DNA of 20,175 bases from Bacteroidales bacterium (GTDB taxonomy: Bacteria > Bacteroidota > Bacteroidia > Bacteroidales > P3), in assembly GCA_016296345.1 (NCBI GenBank), contig JAEDJL010000038.1, positions 1 to 20,175 on the forward strand. The letters run 5' to 3'. A model generated the notes under the pieces. That model was not told where the DNA came from. It worked only from the letters and a program-made list of their open reading frames with translations, and did no database searches. This document shows positions 1-7,993 of this stretch, one piece after another (position 1 is the first letter of the stretch; each line of letters opens with the position of its first letter). Made by a program: the position numbers and the translations under genes.

Positions 1-290
1 TTTTTATCGTCGAAAAATATGGAAAGAAGTTGTTATTTGAGTTTATAAGTAAAAATACAAACAAAATGCAAGCAGAACACTTTCGCATCTGCAGGGCAAA
101 AATTTTTGTCTGTTGGCTTACCCTGCGTGTCGCTTCGCTTTCTGAGTGGGCTGTGTGCAGGTTGCTCTTTCGGGGTGTGGTGTTGGTCGGTGTTCCTCTT
201 AGATAGGAATTATATAAAGCTCTATGAAGCCTACGGAGTACTCTTTTCTACCAAATCGAAAGGAAGATAAGACCGAAGAGAATAAAGAAG
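1..290. other. left-edge region without a complete gene
   Basis: No complete ORF is visible on either strand. The region contains inverted repeats: GCAGGG at 91-96 against CCCTGC at 121-126, and GTTGCTCTTT at 161-170, which can pair with 293-302 (one G-U) inside the terminator. Its + strand is noticeably G/T-rich between about 120 and 195. It could be a gene tail plus trailer, or a structured transcript ending at the 291-333 terminator. The diagnostic motifs of tmRNA, RNase P RNA and SRP RNA were looked for and not seen. Confidence 0.4.
3..206 (+). CDS. possible 3' end of a gene cut by the left edge
   Basis: One + strand frame is open from the left edge to a TAG stop at 204-206 (68 codons). 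The first 20 or so residues (FIVEKYGKKLLFEFISKN) look like a real acidic/basic helical protein tail. The remainder is rich in Cys, Arg, Val and Leu and reads more like translated non-coding DNA. A run this long free of stops can occur by chance. No family can be named. If it is real, the hairpin at 291-333 would terminate it. The alternative is that 1-290 is entirely non-coding. Confidence 0.25.
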   Translation, partial: FIVEKYGKKLLFEFISKNTNKMQAEHFRICRAKIFVCWLTLRVASLSEWAVCRLLFRGVVLVGVPLR

Positions 291-333
291 AAAGAGAGCA
301 ACTTGCGGCGTTTGGGTGCGAGTTGCTCTCTTT
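291..333. terminator. bidirectional rho-independent terminator
   Basis: A perfect 13-bp stem (AAAGAGAGCAACT at 291-303, AGTTGCTCTCTTT at 321-333) encloses a 17-nt loop. On the + strand the T run at 331-336 follows directly. On the - strand the stem is followed by TTCTTC-rich sequence. It lies 28 nt beyond the pruA stop, so it can end pruA transcription from the right and any transcript entering from the left edge. Confidence 0.85.
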
Positions 334-360
334 TTTGTGATTTCGACTGACTGTTCTATC

Positions 361-1986
361 TTATTTCATGAAAGGATAGGTGAAGTCTGTAGGCGGATTG
401 AGAGTTTCTTTTATGCAACGAGGGCTTATCCAGCGGTATAGGTTGAGTTCTGAACCTGCTTTGTCGTTTGTTCCGCTTGCTCTTGCTCCTCCGAAAGGTT
501 GATTGCCAACCACTGCTCCCGTCGGTTTGTCATTGATGTAGAAGTTTCCTGCTGCATATCTGAGCTTTTGCATTGCTGTTTCGATGTCATAACGGCTGTG
601 AGCAAAGATTGAGCCTGTCAATCCGTAAGGTGAGGTGGTATCGCACAAAGAAAGGGTTTCTTCATACTTGTCTTGCTCATACACATATATGGTAATCACA
701 GGTCCGAAAAGCTCTGTTGTCATGGTTTCATAGTGTGGGTTGGTCGTGAGAATGATTGTAGGCTCGATAAAGTAGCCTACGCTCTTGTCGCATCCGCCTC
801 CTACTACAACCTCGGCTTCTTTGCTTTGCTTTGCTCGGTCGATATAGCTGCTTATTGTGTCGAATGACTTTTCGTCAATCACCGAGTTCATGTAGTTTCC
901 AAGCCCCATGGAAGATCCCATCTTGATTTGAGGTATCATGGTCTTGATATGTGAAAGGGTTTCTTCCCAAATGTTGTCAGGAATGTAGGCTCTCGATGCG
1001 GCAGAACACTTTTGTCCTTGATATTCAAAGGCTCCTCTTACGATTGCGACCGCAAGTTGAAGCGGATTTGCACTCTTGTGGGCAAAGATAAAGTCCTTTC
1101 CTCCCGTCTCTCCCACTATTTTCGGATAGGTTTTGTAGTTGTCAATGTTTGAACATATCTGTTTCCAAAATCCATTGAAAGTTCTTGTGCTTCCGGTGAA
1201 GTGAACGCCGGCAAAATCGGGCGAAGAAAAGACTACATCCGAAATTGTAGCTCCGTCTCCCGGCACAAAATTGATAACACCGTCGGGAACTCCTGCCTCT
1301 TGAAGTACTTTCATCAAATAATAGTTTGACAATATGGCTGTGGAAGCGGGTTTCCAAACTGTTACATTGCCCATCAAAACAGGCGAAATGTTAAGATTGC
1401 AAGCTATGGAAGTAAAGTTGAACGGAGAAACTGCATACACAAATCCTTCCAAAGGTCGGTATTCCATGCGGTTTATGGCAGCTTGGTCGCTAAAAGGCTG
1501 CTGAGCATATATCTTTGAGGCATAATAGGCATTAAATCTCAAAAAGTCAATGGTTTCACAAGCCGAATCAATCTCTGCTTGGAAAGGATTTTTGCCCTGA
1601 CCGAGCATTGTGGAAGCGTTTATCAGGTATCTGTACTTGGTCGATAGCAATTCGGCAGCTTTTAACATCACACTGCAACGGTCAATCCAATCGACCTTTT
1701 CCCATTTCTTTCTTGCCTCCATGGCAGATTTGATTGCCTCTTCGACAGCTTTCTTGTCTGCCTTGTGGTATCGGGCAATCACATGAGAGTGTTCCGTTGG
1801 CATGACAACCTCTGCCATATTTCCCGTGCGGACTTCTTTTCCCCCAATGATAAGAGGTATTTCCACACATTTGTCATACTGTTGTTTAATCTCTTTTTCC
1901 AAGAGTTCTCTTTCTTTTGAGCCTTGTGCATAAGACAAAACAGGCTCGTTCTTTGGCTCTGCAAAGAAAAATGTTGCGTTGTTCAT
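361..1986 (-). CDS. pruA: L-glutamate gamma-semialdehyde dehydrogenase
   Basis: An NAD-dependent aldehyde dehydrogenase of 541 residues. It oxidises L-glutamate gamma-semialdehyde (in equilibrium with delta-1-pyrroline-5-carboxylate) to glutamate, the second step of proline breakdown, in the cytosol. The ALDH landmarks are present: SPFNF near residue 187, the general-base Glu293 in GETGGKDF, and the catalytic Cys327 in GQKCSAASR. The length matches the stand-alone P5C dehydrogenases of Bacteroidota (about 540 aa), so it is not the bifunctional PutA form. The gene is monocistronic, with its own promoter at 2043-2073 and a terminator at 291-333. No proline dehydrogenase gene is within the window. 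The product is clear from family motifs; substrate preference is inferred from overall resemblance. Confidence 0.93.
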   Translation of the reverse strand: MNNATFFFAEPKNEPVLSYAQGSKERELLEKEIKQQYDKCVEIPLIIGGKEVRTGNMAEVVMPTEHSHVIARYHKADKKAVEEAIKSAMEARKKWEKVDWIDRCSVMLKAAELLSTKYRYLINASTMLGQGKNPFQAEIDSACETIDFLRFNAYYASKIYAQQPFSDQAAINRMEYRPLEGFVYAVSPFNFTSIACNLNISPVLMGNVTVWKPASTAILSNYYLMKVLQEAGVPDGVINFVPGDGATISDVVFSSPDFAGVHFTGSTRTFNGFWKQICSNIDNYKTYPKIVGETGGKDFIFAHKSANPLQLAVAIVRGAFEYQGQKCSAASRAYIPDNIWEETLSHIKTMIPQIKMGSSMGLGNYMNSVIDEKSFDTISSYIDRAKQSKEAEVVVGGGCDKSVGYFIEPTIILTTNPHYETMTTELFGPVITIYVYEQDKYEETLSLCDTTSPYGLTGSIFAHSRYDIETAMQKLRYAAGNFYINDKPTGAVVGNQPFGGARASGTNDKAGSELNLYRWISPRCIKETLNPPTDFTYPFMK

Positions 1987-2042
1987 GGTTATTGGTGTAT
2001 TTTGTGAAACATCTTCATTTTGACAACAAAAAATATCTCTTG

Positions 2043-2073
2043 CAAATGTAAGACATTATTTTTGCAGAGCAAA
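2043..2073 (-). promoter_or_regulatory. promoter of pruA
   Basis: Reading the minus strand, TTTG at 2073-2070 is followed after 19 nt by TACATTTG at 2050-2043. This matches the Bacteroidota primary sigma factor pattern TTTG-N19-21-TAnnTTTG. Transcription should start near 2038, about 50 nt before the pruA ATG. Confidence 0.7.
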
Positions 2074-2092
2074 ACAAAAAGTGCTATTTTTG
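2061..2092 (+). promoter_or_regulatory. promoter of the hypothetical gene at 2109
   Basis: On the plus strand, TTTG at 2061-2064 is followed after 20 nt by TATTTTTG at 2085-2092, a full match to the Bacteroidota consensus. Transcription would start near 2098, so the leader before the ATG at 2109 is only about 10 nt. The elements interleave with those of the divergent pruA promoter. Confidence 0.6.
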
Positions 2093-2108
2093 CAAAAAAA
2101 ATGTCTGT

Positions 2109-2729
2109 ATGCAAAAAATCAGTGATTTTTCGAGTAAGATGGAGACGCCTATTCCGCTGTCAAATCTGAGTATCATCGGAATAATGTCCCACTCTCCTTG
2201 TTTTATGATTGCCTCCGAGATAAATCACACTGCAAAAACGGACTTTTATAAGGAAGAAGAGCTTGAAGTGTGGGTTAGTTCGGAGGAAAAATATGACCGA
2301 TTGGAGAGTTTCTTTTTTGAAAGCTCGACTGACGGTTGCCAATACATACTTTTGGAAGCCAAAAACACTCTTCCCTGTTGCATAAAGCAGTGGGAACAAT
2401 GTAATTGTGTGCTTTTGATTGTGGGAATGAACAATCGGGAAGTTGCTCTCTCGCTTGTGAAGAAGCTGAACGAAATAAAGAATATATCAATGGCAAAAAT
2501 AATCACCGACCATCAACAAGGGGACACCATAGATTTGCAGCTCAGCCTGATTGATTTTGACGATGAGCAAAGCTCCGAAGCTCCTTGCGACAAATCAAAA
2601 GGCAAAAACAAGGAAGAGACTTCATATAGTGAGGCGGTGAACAGCCTTATTATTGACATCGATGCCTATCTGACCAAAATAAGCACCAAAAAAGAGAGAA
2701 CAAAACTCTCTGAAGATTATCTAATCTGA
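2109..2729 (+). CDS. hypothetical protein, possibly IPExxxVDY family
   Basis: A soluble protein of 206 residues with no signal peptide or membrane segment. Residues about 19-105 have a pattern like the small Bacteroidota-specific IPExxxVDY family of unknown function: a hydrophobic strand with LSIIGIMSH, then an amphipathic helix with an Asn (IASEINHT), then YILLEAKN, and a LPCCIKQW...LLIVG stretch where the family signature would sit. The signature itself is not preserved, so the assignment is tentative. Residues about 150-175 are a charged, probably disordered linker, and the C terminus is a Lys-rich helix. METPIPLSN at 2139 is an alternative start. The stop lies inside the oppositely oriented transporter gene (9-bp overlap). 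The protein is unusually Cys-rich for a cytosolic protein (CC at about residue 89, then CNC). Function unknown. Confidence 0.75.
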   Translation: MQKISDFSSKMETPIPLSNLSIIGIMSHSPCFMIASEINHTAKTDFYKEEELEVWVSSEEKYDRLESFFFESSTDGCQYILLEAKNTLPCCIKQWEQCNCVLLIVGMNNREVALSLVKKLNEIKNISMAKIITDHQQGDTIDLQLSLIDFDDEQSSEAPCDKSKGKNKEETSYSEAVNSLIIDIDAYLTKISTKKERTKLSEDYLI

Positions 2730-2740
2730 GAGCTTGTTCT
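2688..2740 (-). terminator. imperfect hairpin at the convergent gene ends
   Basis: Three consecutive complementary blocks face each other across the two overlapping stop codons: AGAACAA (2697-2703) with TTGTTCT (2734-2740), CTCTC (2706-2710) with GAGAG (2728-2732), and AGATTA (2714-2719) with TAATCT (2722-2727). Small bulges separate them and the 2-nt tip would have to open. On the minus strand the stem runs into CTC followed by six T (2693-2688), so it could terminate the long minus-strand operon. There is no T run on the plus side. Confidence 0.4.
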
Positions 2741-4112
2741 TGCCAATCTTGCAGCCTTTCACTCCATAGAAGAGAAGGTAAACGTATGACAGCATAGGGA
2801 TTATGAAAGACAGCCTTATGCCGATGCAATCTGCCGCAATGCCTTGCAAAGGTGGCAAAACTGCTCCTCCGAGTATCATCATTATCAAAATAGATGAGGC
2901 TTCTGCCGTTCGGTGTTCAAGTCCTTCGATAGCCAAAGTAAAGACATTTGACCACATTATGGAGTTAAAAAGTCCCACGGCGAGAAGCGACCACAATGCC
3001 ACCTCGCCCGAAAGGCTCATAGAGGCAGCAATGAGAGCTATATTCACAAAGGCGAAGACTGCAAGCAGACGTGAGGGAATGCCCTTTCCCAAATAAAATC
3101 CCAAAAAGTTGAGAAGCATAAAGAAAACAAAGAAGACCACACTGCCAAAGCTCAATCCGTGCAGTGAATAGTTGATTGTAAACACAACCAAAAAGCCTGC
3201 CAAGGAGAGCAAAAGCATACTGAGAAGTTTATTTGTGCGACTTAGCTTGCTGAGGCTCACACTTCCGAGAAATCGACCAATCATCGCTCCTCCCCAATAG
3301 TAAGAAAGGTATGCCGAAGCAAGGGCTTCACTCATGTTCATGGTCTCTTTGAGGTATGACACGGTGTTGCTGCCCACCGAAACCTCAGCTCCCACATAGA
3401 AAAAGATGCCCAATGCTCCCAAAACTACGTATGGATAGGAGAAAATGGAACGTTGGTGTTTTGTTTCGGTGGTTTCTTCTTTCTGAACGCCAATTTTTGC
3501 AAACCCTATAAAGACCGCCAAGAGCAGCAGCAACAAAGCGAGGAACAAATAGGGAAAAATCACTCCCGAAGCGGAGCTTGCGTCTTTGTCAATGAAGATT
3601 GAGAATATCAAATAGCCTCCTATTGCCGGTCCTAATGTCGTTCCGAGAGAGTTGAACGCCTGCGAAAGATTGAGACGAGAAGAAGCCGTGTCGGGATTGC
3701 CGATAAGAGCCACAAAAGGATTGGCTGCTATTTGCAAAAAAGTAAGTCCCAAGCCAAGCAGAAAAAGAGCTGCCAAAAAGACTGCAAATCCCATTTTCCA
3801 ATATGCCGAAAGTGCAAAAACAAAGCAAGCAACCGAGGCTGTCATCAAGCCTATGACGAGCGTTGTCTTGTAGCCATAGAGCGATATTGTGTCCTTTCCT
3901 TTCTTTGAGAGCAGGTAAAATACCAACGAACCCACAAAGTAGGCTATGAAAAAGGCGAACTGAACAATGTTTGCCTCAAAGTGCGAAAGTGAATAGATAC
4001 CTTTGAGATAGGGAATGAGAATATCATTTAGCGAGGTGATAAATCCCCACATGAAAAATAGCACTGTTACCGACAACATCGGCAAAAAACTCTTAGATTT
4101 GTTTGTTTCCAT
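2721..4112 (-). CDS. FucP-type sugar MFS transporter
   Basis: A polytopic inner-membrane protein of 463 residues with about 12 hydrophobic helices. The start (LFFMWGFITSLNDILIPYLK, residues about 18-37) is the hallmark of the fucose/glucose/galactose:H+ symporter branch (FHS family) of the major facilitator superfamily. A central charged loop near residues 205-225 separates the two six-helix halves, and the C-terminal half carries the typical GGA(V)LPPLQG segment. Members import hexoses or fucose; which sugar this one carries cannot be read from the sequence. The start codon sits 20 nt inside the end of the M16 peptidase gene, so translation is probably coupled. It is the last gene of the minus-strand cluster, and its stop overlaps a convergent gene. 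Confidence 0.88.
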   Translation of the reverse strand: METNKSKSFLPMLSVTVLFFMWGFITSLNDILIPYLKGIYSLSHFEANIVQFAFFIAYFVGSLVFYLLSKKGKDTISLYGYKTTLVIGLMTASVACFVFALSAYWKMGFAVFLAALFLLGLGLTFLQIAANPFVALIGNPDTASSRLNLSQAFNSLGTTLGPAIGGYLIFSIFIDKDASSASGVIFPYLFLALLLLLLAVFIGFAKIGVQKEETTETKHQRSIFSYPYVVLGALGIFFYVGAEVSVGSNTVSYLKETMNMSEALASAYLSYYWGGAMIGRFLGSVSLSKLSRTNKLLSMLLLSLAGFLVVFTINYSLHGLSFGSVVFFVFFMLLNFLGFYLGKGIPSRLLAVFAFVNIALIAASMSLSGEVALWSLLAVGLFNSIMWSNVFTLAIEGLEHRTAEASSILIMMILGGAVLPPLQGIAADCIGIRLSFIIPMLSYVYLLFYGVKGCKIGKNKLSD

Positions 4113-5352
4113 TTTCTGAATTTTTCAAGTAATACAATGTACAATGTTTTTTGTTTTGGAACATCTGAATTGCCTGCGTTTTCAATGAAGATACGTCGAT
4201 TGCCGCATAAAGGTTTCGCTCGGTGTTTATTCGTTCTGTCATGTCAAGGTGGGCAAAGTAGGCAAGGTTCATAGCCTTGTCCAACACCTTCATGTTGGAA
4301 AAAGTGGCTGCGGCTTCGTTTTTGTTTTTCATCTTTTGCAGCTCGGTCTCCGAGAGAGGCTCTTGGCAAAAGGAGTTCAACTCCTGCCATATTGCCTCTT
4401 CGCCTTGTTCAATCGGAACTCCGTCGGCATATTTTCCCATGACGATAAACAACCCTGCATCGTCGTCTCCGCTTATGAAAGCACTGATTTCGGTAAACAG
4501 CTCTTGCTCTGCCACAAGGTGTTGGTACATTCGGCTGCTTTTTCCGTTGCTAAGCACATCGCTGATAAGGTCTTGAACATAGTAGTCGGGACTTTTACGC
4601 TCCGACATAGGGAAGATGATACATATAATGTTTGAGGGAACGTCTCTGTATATTGTTCGAGTTCTGTTTTCGCTCAAAAGCGGCTCTTGCAAGTAGGGAA
4701 CGAAATCGACCTTTCTCAATTCCATGTTTCCAAAGGCTTGTTGCACCATATCTTTTGCCCTTTCGGGGTCGATGTTTCCAGAGAGTGAGAGTATGGCATT
4801 TGAGGGTTGATAAAAATTGTCGTAGAACCATTGCACTTGTTCCAAACTTGCTCGTTCTATGTGTGCAATGTCCATGCCTATGGTCTGCCAACGATATGGG
4901 TGAACCTTGTATGCAAGCTCTCGTATCTCTTTCCAAAAGTCGCCGTATGGCTGGTTGATGTAGCGTTGCTTAAACTCTTCAATCACAACCGAGCGTTGCA
5001 CTTCCAAACTTCGGGAATTGATGTTCAAATTCTGCATTCGGTCGGCTTCAAGTCGCAGTGCATGAGGTAGAAATTCGGCTGCAAGGGTTATATAATAGTT
5101 GGTAAAGTCGTTGTTTGTGAAAGCATTGCTCTCCCCTCCCATGATTTGAGAAGCCTTGTCGTAACTTTCAAAATTTTTGCTGCCCGAAAACATCAGGTGT
5201 TCAAACAAATGGGCAAAGCCTGTTGCAGAAGGGTTTTCGTTTTTCGCCCCAACATTATATAATAAGTTCACTGCAACAAGAGGTGTCTTGTCATCGGGGT
5301 TCACAATCACCCTCAGACCATTTGAAAGTGTAAATTCTTCAAATTCAATCAT
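4093..5352 (-). CDS. M16B-family zinc metallopeptidase, cytosolic
   Basis: A 419-residue peptidase of the pitrilysin/processing-peptidase family. The inverted zinc site HxxEH is intact (His48, Glu51, His52 in HLFEH), and the distal ligand lies in VVIEEF (Glu125/126) at the expected distance of about 75 residues. The second half is the usual non-catalytic M16 C domain. There is no signal peptide, so it should act in the cytosol. The length is that of a single half (about 420 aa). Such proteins work as homodimers or pair with an inactive partner, but no partner gene is adjacent. The start overlaps the addB stop by 8 nt and the stop overlaps the transporter start by 20 nt, which places it firmly in the operon. 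Substrate unknown. Confidence 0.9.
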   Translation of the reverse strand: MIEFEEFTLSNGLRVIVNPDDKTPLVAVNLLYNVGAKNENPSATGFAHLFEHLMFSGSKNFESYDKASQIMGGESNAFTNNDFTNYYITLAAEFLPHALRLEADRMQNLNINSRSLEVQRSVVIEEFKQRYINQPYGDFWKEIRELAYKVHPYRWQTIGMDIAHIERASLEQVQWFYDNFYQPSNAILSLSGNIDPERAKDMVQQAFGNMELRKVDFVPYLQEPLLSENRTRTIYRDVPSNIICIIFPMSERKSPDYYVQDLISDVLSNGKSSRMYQHLVAEQELFTEISAFISGDDDAGLFIVMGKYADGVPIEQGEEAIWQELNSFCQEPLSETELQKMKNKNEAAATFSNMKVLDKAMNLAYFAHLDMTERINTERNLYAAIDVSSLKTQAIQMFQNKKHCTLYYLKNSENGNKQI

Positions 5353-7978
5353 CGTTTTCCGTTTCTATTTCTTTGGTACAAAGGTCTTTATAGTTGCAAT
5401 ATCTGCAAATGTTATCGTTTCCGAGTGCCTCCCATGTGTTTTGCTCGGTTGAAAGCATAGAAGCGATTAACGCTCTCATATTTTGGTCAAATATTTCGTG
5501 CTGCTCGCTATCGTAAGTGTAACTCTTGACTTCATAACGTGAGCTTTTGAGTTTGTGAAGGTAAATAATCTCCAAATCAATCGGTTCTCCGCTCCACTCA
5601 AGCCACGCATAAAACATAATTTGGAAGAGGTATTTTGCTCTTTTTTCCTTGTTCGGGTCAAACAGCTCCTCAATTTCTTGGTATTTTTCGGGACTGCCTC
5701 CTGTTTTATAGTCGCATAAGATGAATTTGTTGCCTTCTTTGTCGATGCGGTCTATCTTTCCGCCAAAGCGAAGGAGTTGTCCGTCAATCTCTACGGTCTT
5801 TACAACTTCTTTTTCGGCTGCAACAAATCGACGTTCGGGCTTTTTGCTCTCATATATCTCCAAGTCTTGCAAAAAAGAGGCTGCAATATCTTTGTGAAAC
5901 TGCACCATAATAGACTTTTCTTCGTCTTTGAGCGTTTCATAACTCTCTTCTATGCAGGTGTTTATTGGTTTTGATTTGTTGCTTTCCTCAAATATCTGTG
6001 CAGCTTGGTGGAAGAGATTGCCCAATGCCCTGTAAGTATAGTCTTCGTCTGCTTCCGATATTTTCAGCTTCAATATTCTGTCGTAGCAAAAGCTCAACGG
6101 ACAGGCTATATAGCTGTTCAAAAGCGAGGCAGAGAAGTAAGAGAGTTTCTCATCGCCCTCACGCCTGCCCGAAAGCAACTGCTGTATCGTCTGTTCGTCT
6201 TTCGGAGGAAGTGTAACTACGGTTTGATTGCTGCTTTCGACTTGCGGAAGTTTCAATAGTTCGATTGGCTTTTGCAATTCGACCCTAAGTTGTTGCAAAA
6301 AGCAGCTCATTTCTTCCGAATCTTTGTTTGCCACAACTGTGCTGTAAACATAGTCTGTTGTTTTGGCATTGTGGAGCAGGCGATAGAAGTAATAGGCAAA
6401 CACGGCAGTCTTTTTCTCGTCTGTTGTGAGGTTGAAACACACTCTGAGGCTGTGCGGTATGAAGGTAACGGTGTTTGAGACCTTCGGAAGGTTGCTGCTG
6501 CCGGTCGAAAGCATAAGTATGTGTTCAAAGTCGAGACTTCGGCTCTCCAACAAACCCATTATCTGTATTCCGTCGGTGGCATCGGATTCAAAAGGCATGG
6601 TTCGCTTTTTCAACAAACGCAAAAGGATTTTGGAGACGAAGTTTGCGGGCAGTTCGCTGTCGATAAAGTCGAGTGTCTGTTCAAATTGTTCTATTGTCTT
6701 GATGCTCGAAAAGCAGGCTTGCTTGTCTTTGGGTTCGCATCCGGGCTTTTGTGCCGTGTCGATAAGGAATTGAGTGAGTTGGCAGAGCTGTTGCCTTATG
6801 GGTTTGTCGCTTTCTATGGTTTGAGAAAGGAAGTTCTCTATTTGTTCGTAAAGTTTGCCAAACTTAAAAGGGTAACCCATTGTTATGTTTACCTTTGTCG
6901 GGCAGTTGTTTATTGTTTTCGGCAGTGCTTTGAGTACAAAAGGCAAGAGGTTTTCGTCGTTCAGTATGATTGCCATGTCGCTCTGTTGCAAACTTTTTCC
7001 ATATTCTTTTTCCAAGTTGCTTATCCAAGAGCGAATGTAGTTAGTTTGTTCGGTCGAATAGGTCGATGAGACGATTTTTATCTTGCAATCGTTGTTCTCT
7101 ATTGCCGAAAAATCATTTTGAGAGAAAGTCTCACTGTGAGCAAAGGTCTTTATGTTTTCTCTCATGAACAATCCTGCCTCGTTGGAAGGACTTTGGGTAT
7201 AGAAAGTATCGTAATCCCAAAAGAAAAGAGCCTTATTGTTGGTCTTTATGTGAGTAAAGAGTGCTTTCTCGCTTTGATTGAGTACGTTGAAACCCACAAA
7301 GGCAAACATATCATCGCCAAAGTTCTTGCTGCCTTGCTGCAACCGCTCGACCAAATCCCGATATATCATGCCCGAATAGGCAATCAAGTGTTCGGAAAGA
7401 GTTTTGCGATAGAGCTCATAAACTTCAAACAGACAGTTCCATATCTTTGTGAAATTGCGTTGCAGACTGCTTTGTGCAGAATAAAGTTTCTTGAAGTCGG
7501 CAAAGTATTGCGAGAGAATTTCTTTTTGCTTTTGGTCGAGGAAATCAAACTTGTCTTCAATTTCTTTTTCTTCGCTCAGAGTGGTATAGAGTTTTGAGGC
7601 ATCGGCAAGGTTTTTGTCTATGTCGTCAAAGTCTGACAAAATTGTCTTTCCCCAAAAATAGAATTGTTCAAAGCTCTCTTTTTCTTCGTCTTTGCCAAGA
7701 GGATTGTGGGAGTACCACACTTGTTGATAGCAGTTGTAGAGTACATAGACCAAACTCAACTCATCGGCAATTTTGAGCTGCGAATGTTGTTGCACAAAGT
7801 CGCTTATGGTGTCGCATTGTGGCAAAAAATATACTCCCTGCTTGATTGTGCGATATTCTTTCTCAAAGTACTTTATCGCTCTGCGGTTGGTGAATATCAA
7901 TCGGAGCTTCAATATATCCTCTTGCGACATTTTGCTCACATTTTCTGCAAGAGCAACAAGGAATTTCTTGTTTTTCAT
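5345..7978 (-). CDS. addB: AddB-like nuclease subunit of an AddAB/RexAB-type complex
   Basis: An 877-residue protein, the partner of the helicase-nuclease encoded directly upstream. The C-terminal PD-(D/E)XK nuclease is recognisable by LGNLFHQA (near 665), GGKIDRID and CDYKTGG, with Asp756 and Lys758 as active-site residues. A 4Fe-4S staple is predicted from one cysteine before the nuclease (Cys626, with Cys631 nearby) and Cys858-x2-Cys861-x5-Cys867 at the C terminus, the AddB arrangement. The N-terminal two thirds is a degenerate helicase-like region without a visible Walker A motif. That is seen in many AddB homologues outside Bacillus and implies a structural or DNA-recognition role. The complex resects double-strand ends for RecA-dependent repair. 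The gene follows addA after 15 nt and overlaps the M16 gene by 8 nt. Confidence 0.85.
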   Translation of the reverse strand: MKNKKFLVALAENVSKMSQEDILKLRLIFTNRRAIKYFEKEYRTIKQGVYFLPQCDTISDFVQQHSQLKIADELSLVYVLYNCYQQVWYSHNPLGKDEEKESFEQFYFWGKTILSDFDDIDKNLADASKLYTTLSEEKEIEDKFDFLDQKQKEILSQYFADFKKLYSAQSSLQRNFTKIWNCLFEVYELYRKTLSEHLIAYSGMIYRDLVERLQQGSKNFGDDMFAFVGFNVLNQSEKALFTHIKTNNKALFFWDYDTFYTQSPSNEAGLFMRENIKTFAHSETFSQNDFSAIENNDCKIKIVSSTYSTEQTNYIRSWISNLEKEYGKSLQQSDMAIILNDENLLPFVLKALPKTINNCPTKVNITMGYPFKFGKLYEQIENFLSQTIESDKPIRQQLCQLTQFLIDTAQKPGCEPKDKQACFSSIKTIEQFEQTLDFIDSELPANFVSKILLRLLKKRTMPFESDATDGIQIMGLLESRSLDFEHILMLSTGSSNLPKVSNTVTFIPHSLRVCFNLTTDEKKTAVFAYYFYRLLHNAKTTDYVYSTVVANKDSEEMSCFLQQLRVELQKPIELLKLPQVESSNQTVVTLPPKDEQTIQQLLSGRREGDEKLSYFSASLLNSYIACPLSFCYDRILKLKISEADEDYTYRALGNLFHQAAQIFEESNKSKPINTCIEESYETLKDEEKSIMVQFHKDIAASFLQDLEIYESKKPERRFVAAEKEVVKTVEIDGQLLRFGGKIDRIDKEGNKFILCDYKTGGSPEKYQEIEELFDPNKEKRAKYLFQIMFYAWLEWSGEPIDLEIIYLHKLKSSRYEVKSYTYDSEQHEIFDQNMRALIASMLSTEQNTWEALGNDNICRYCNYKDLCTKEIETENDD

Positions 7979-7993
7979 ACTTGGTGTGTTTCG

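Noticed and set aside
1..290. tmRNA, RNase P RNA or SRP RNA
   Set aside because: None of their diagnostic motifs (GGAAGGAAGCAGCC-like loop, GAGGAAAGTCCGGGC-like segment, tRNA-like ends) is present.
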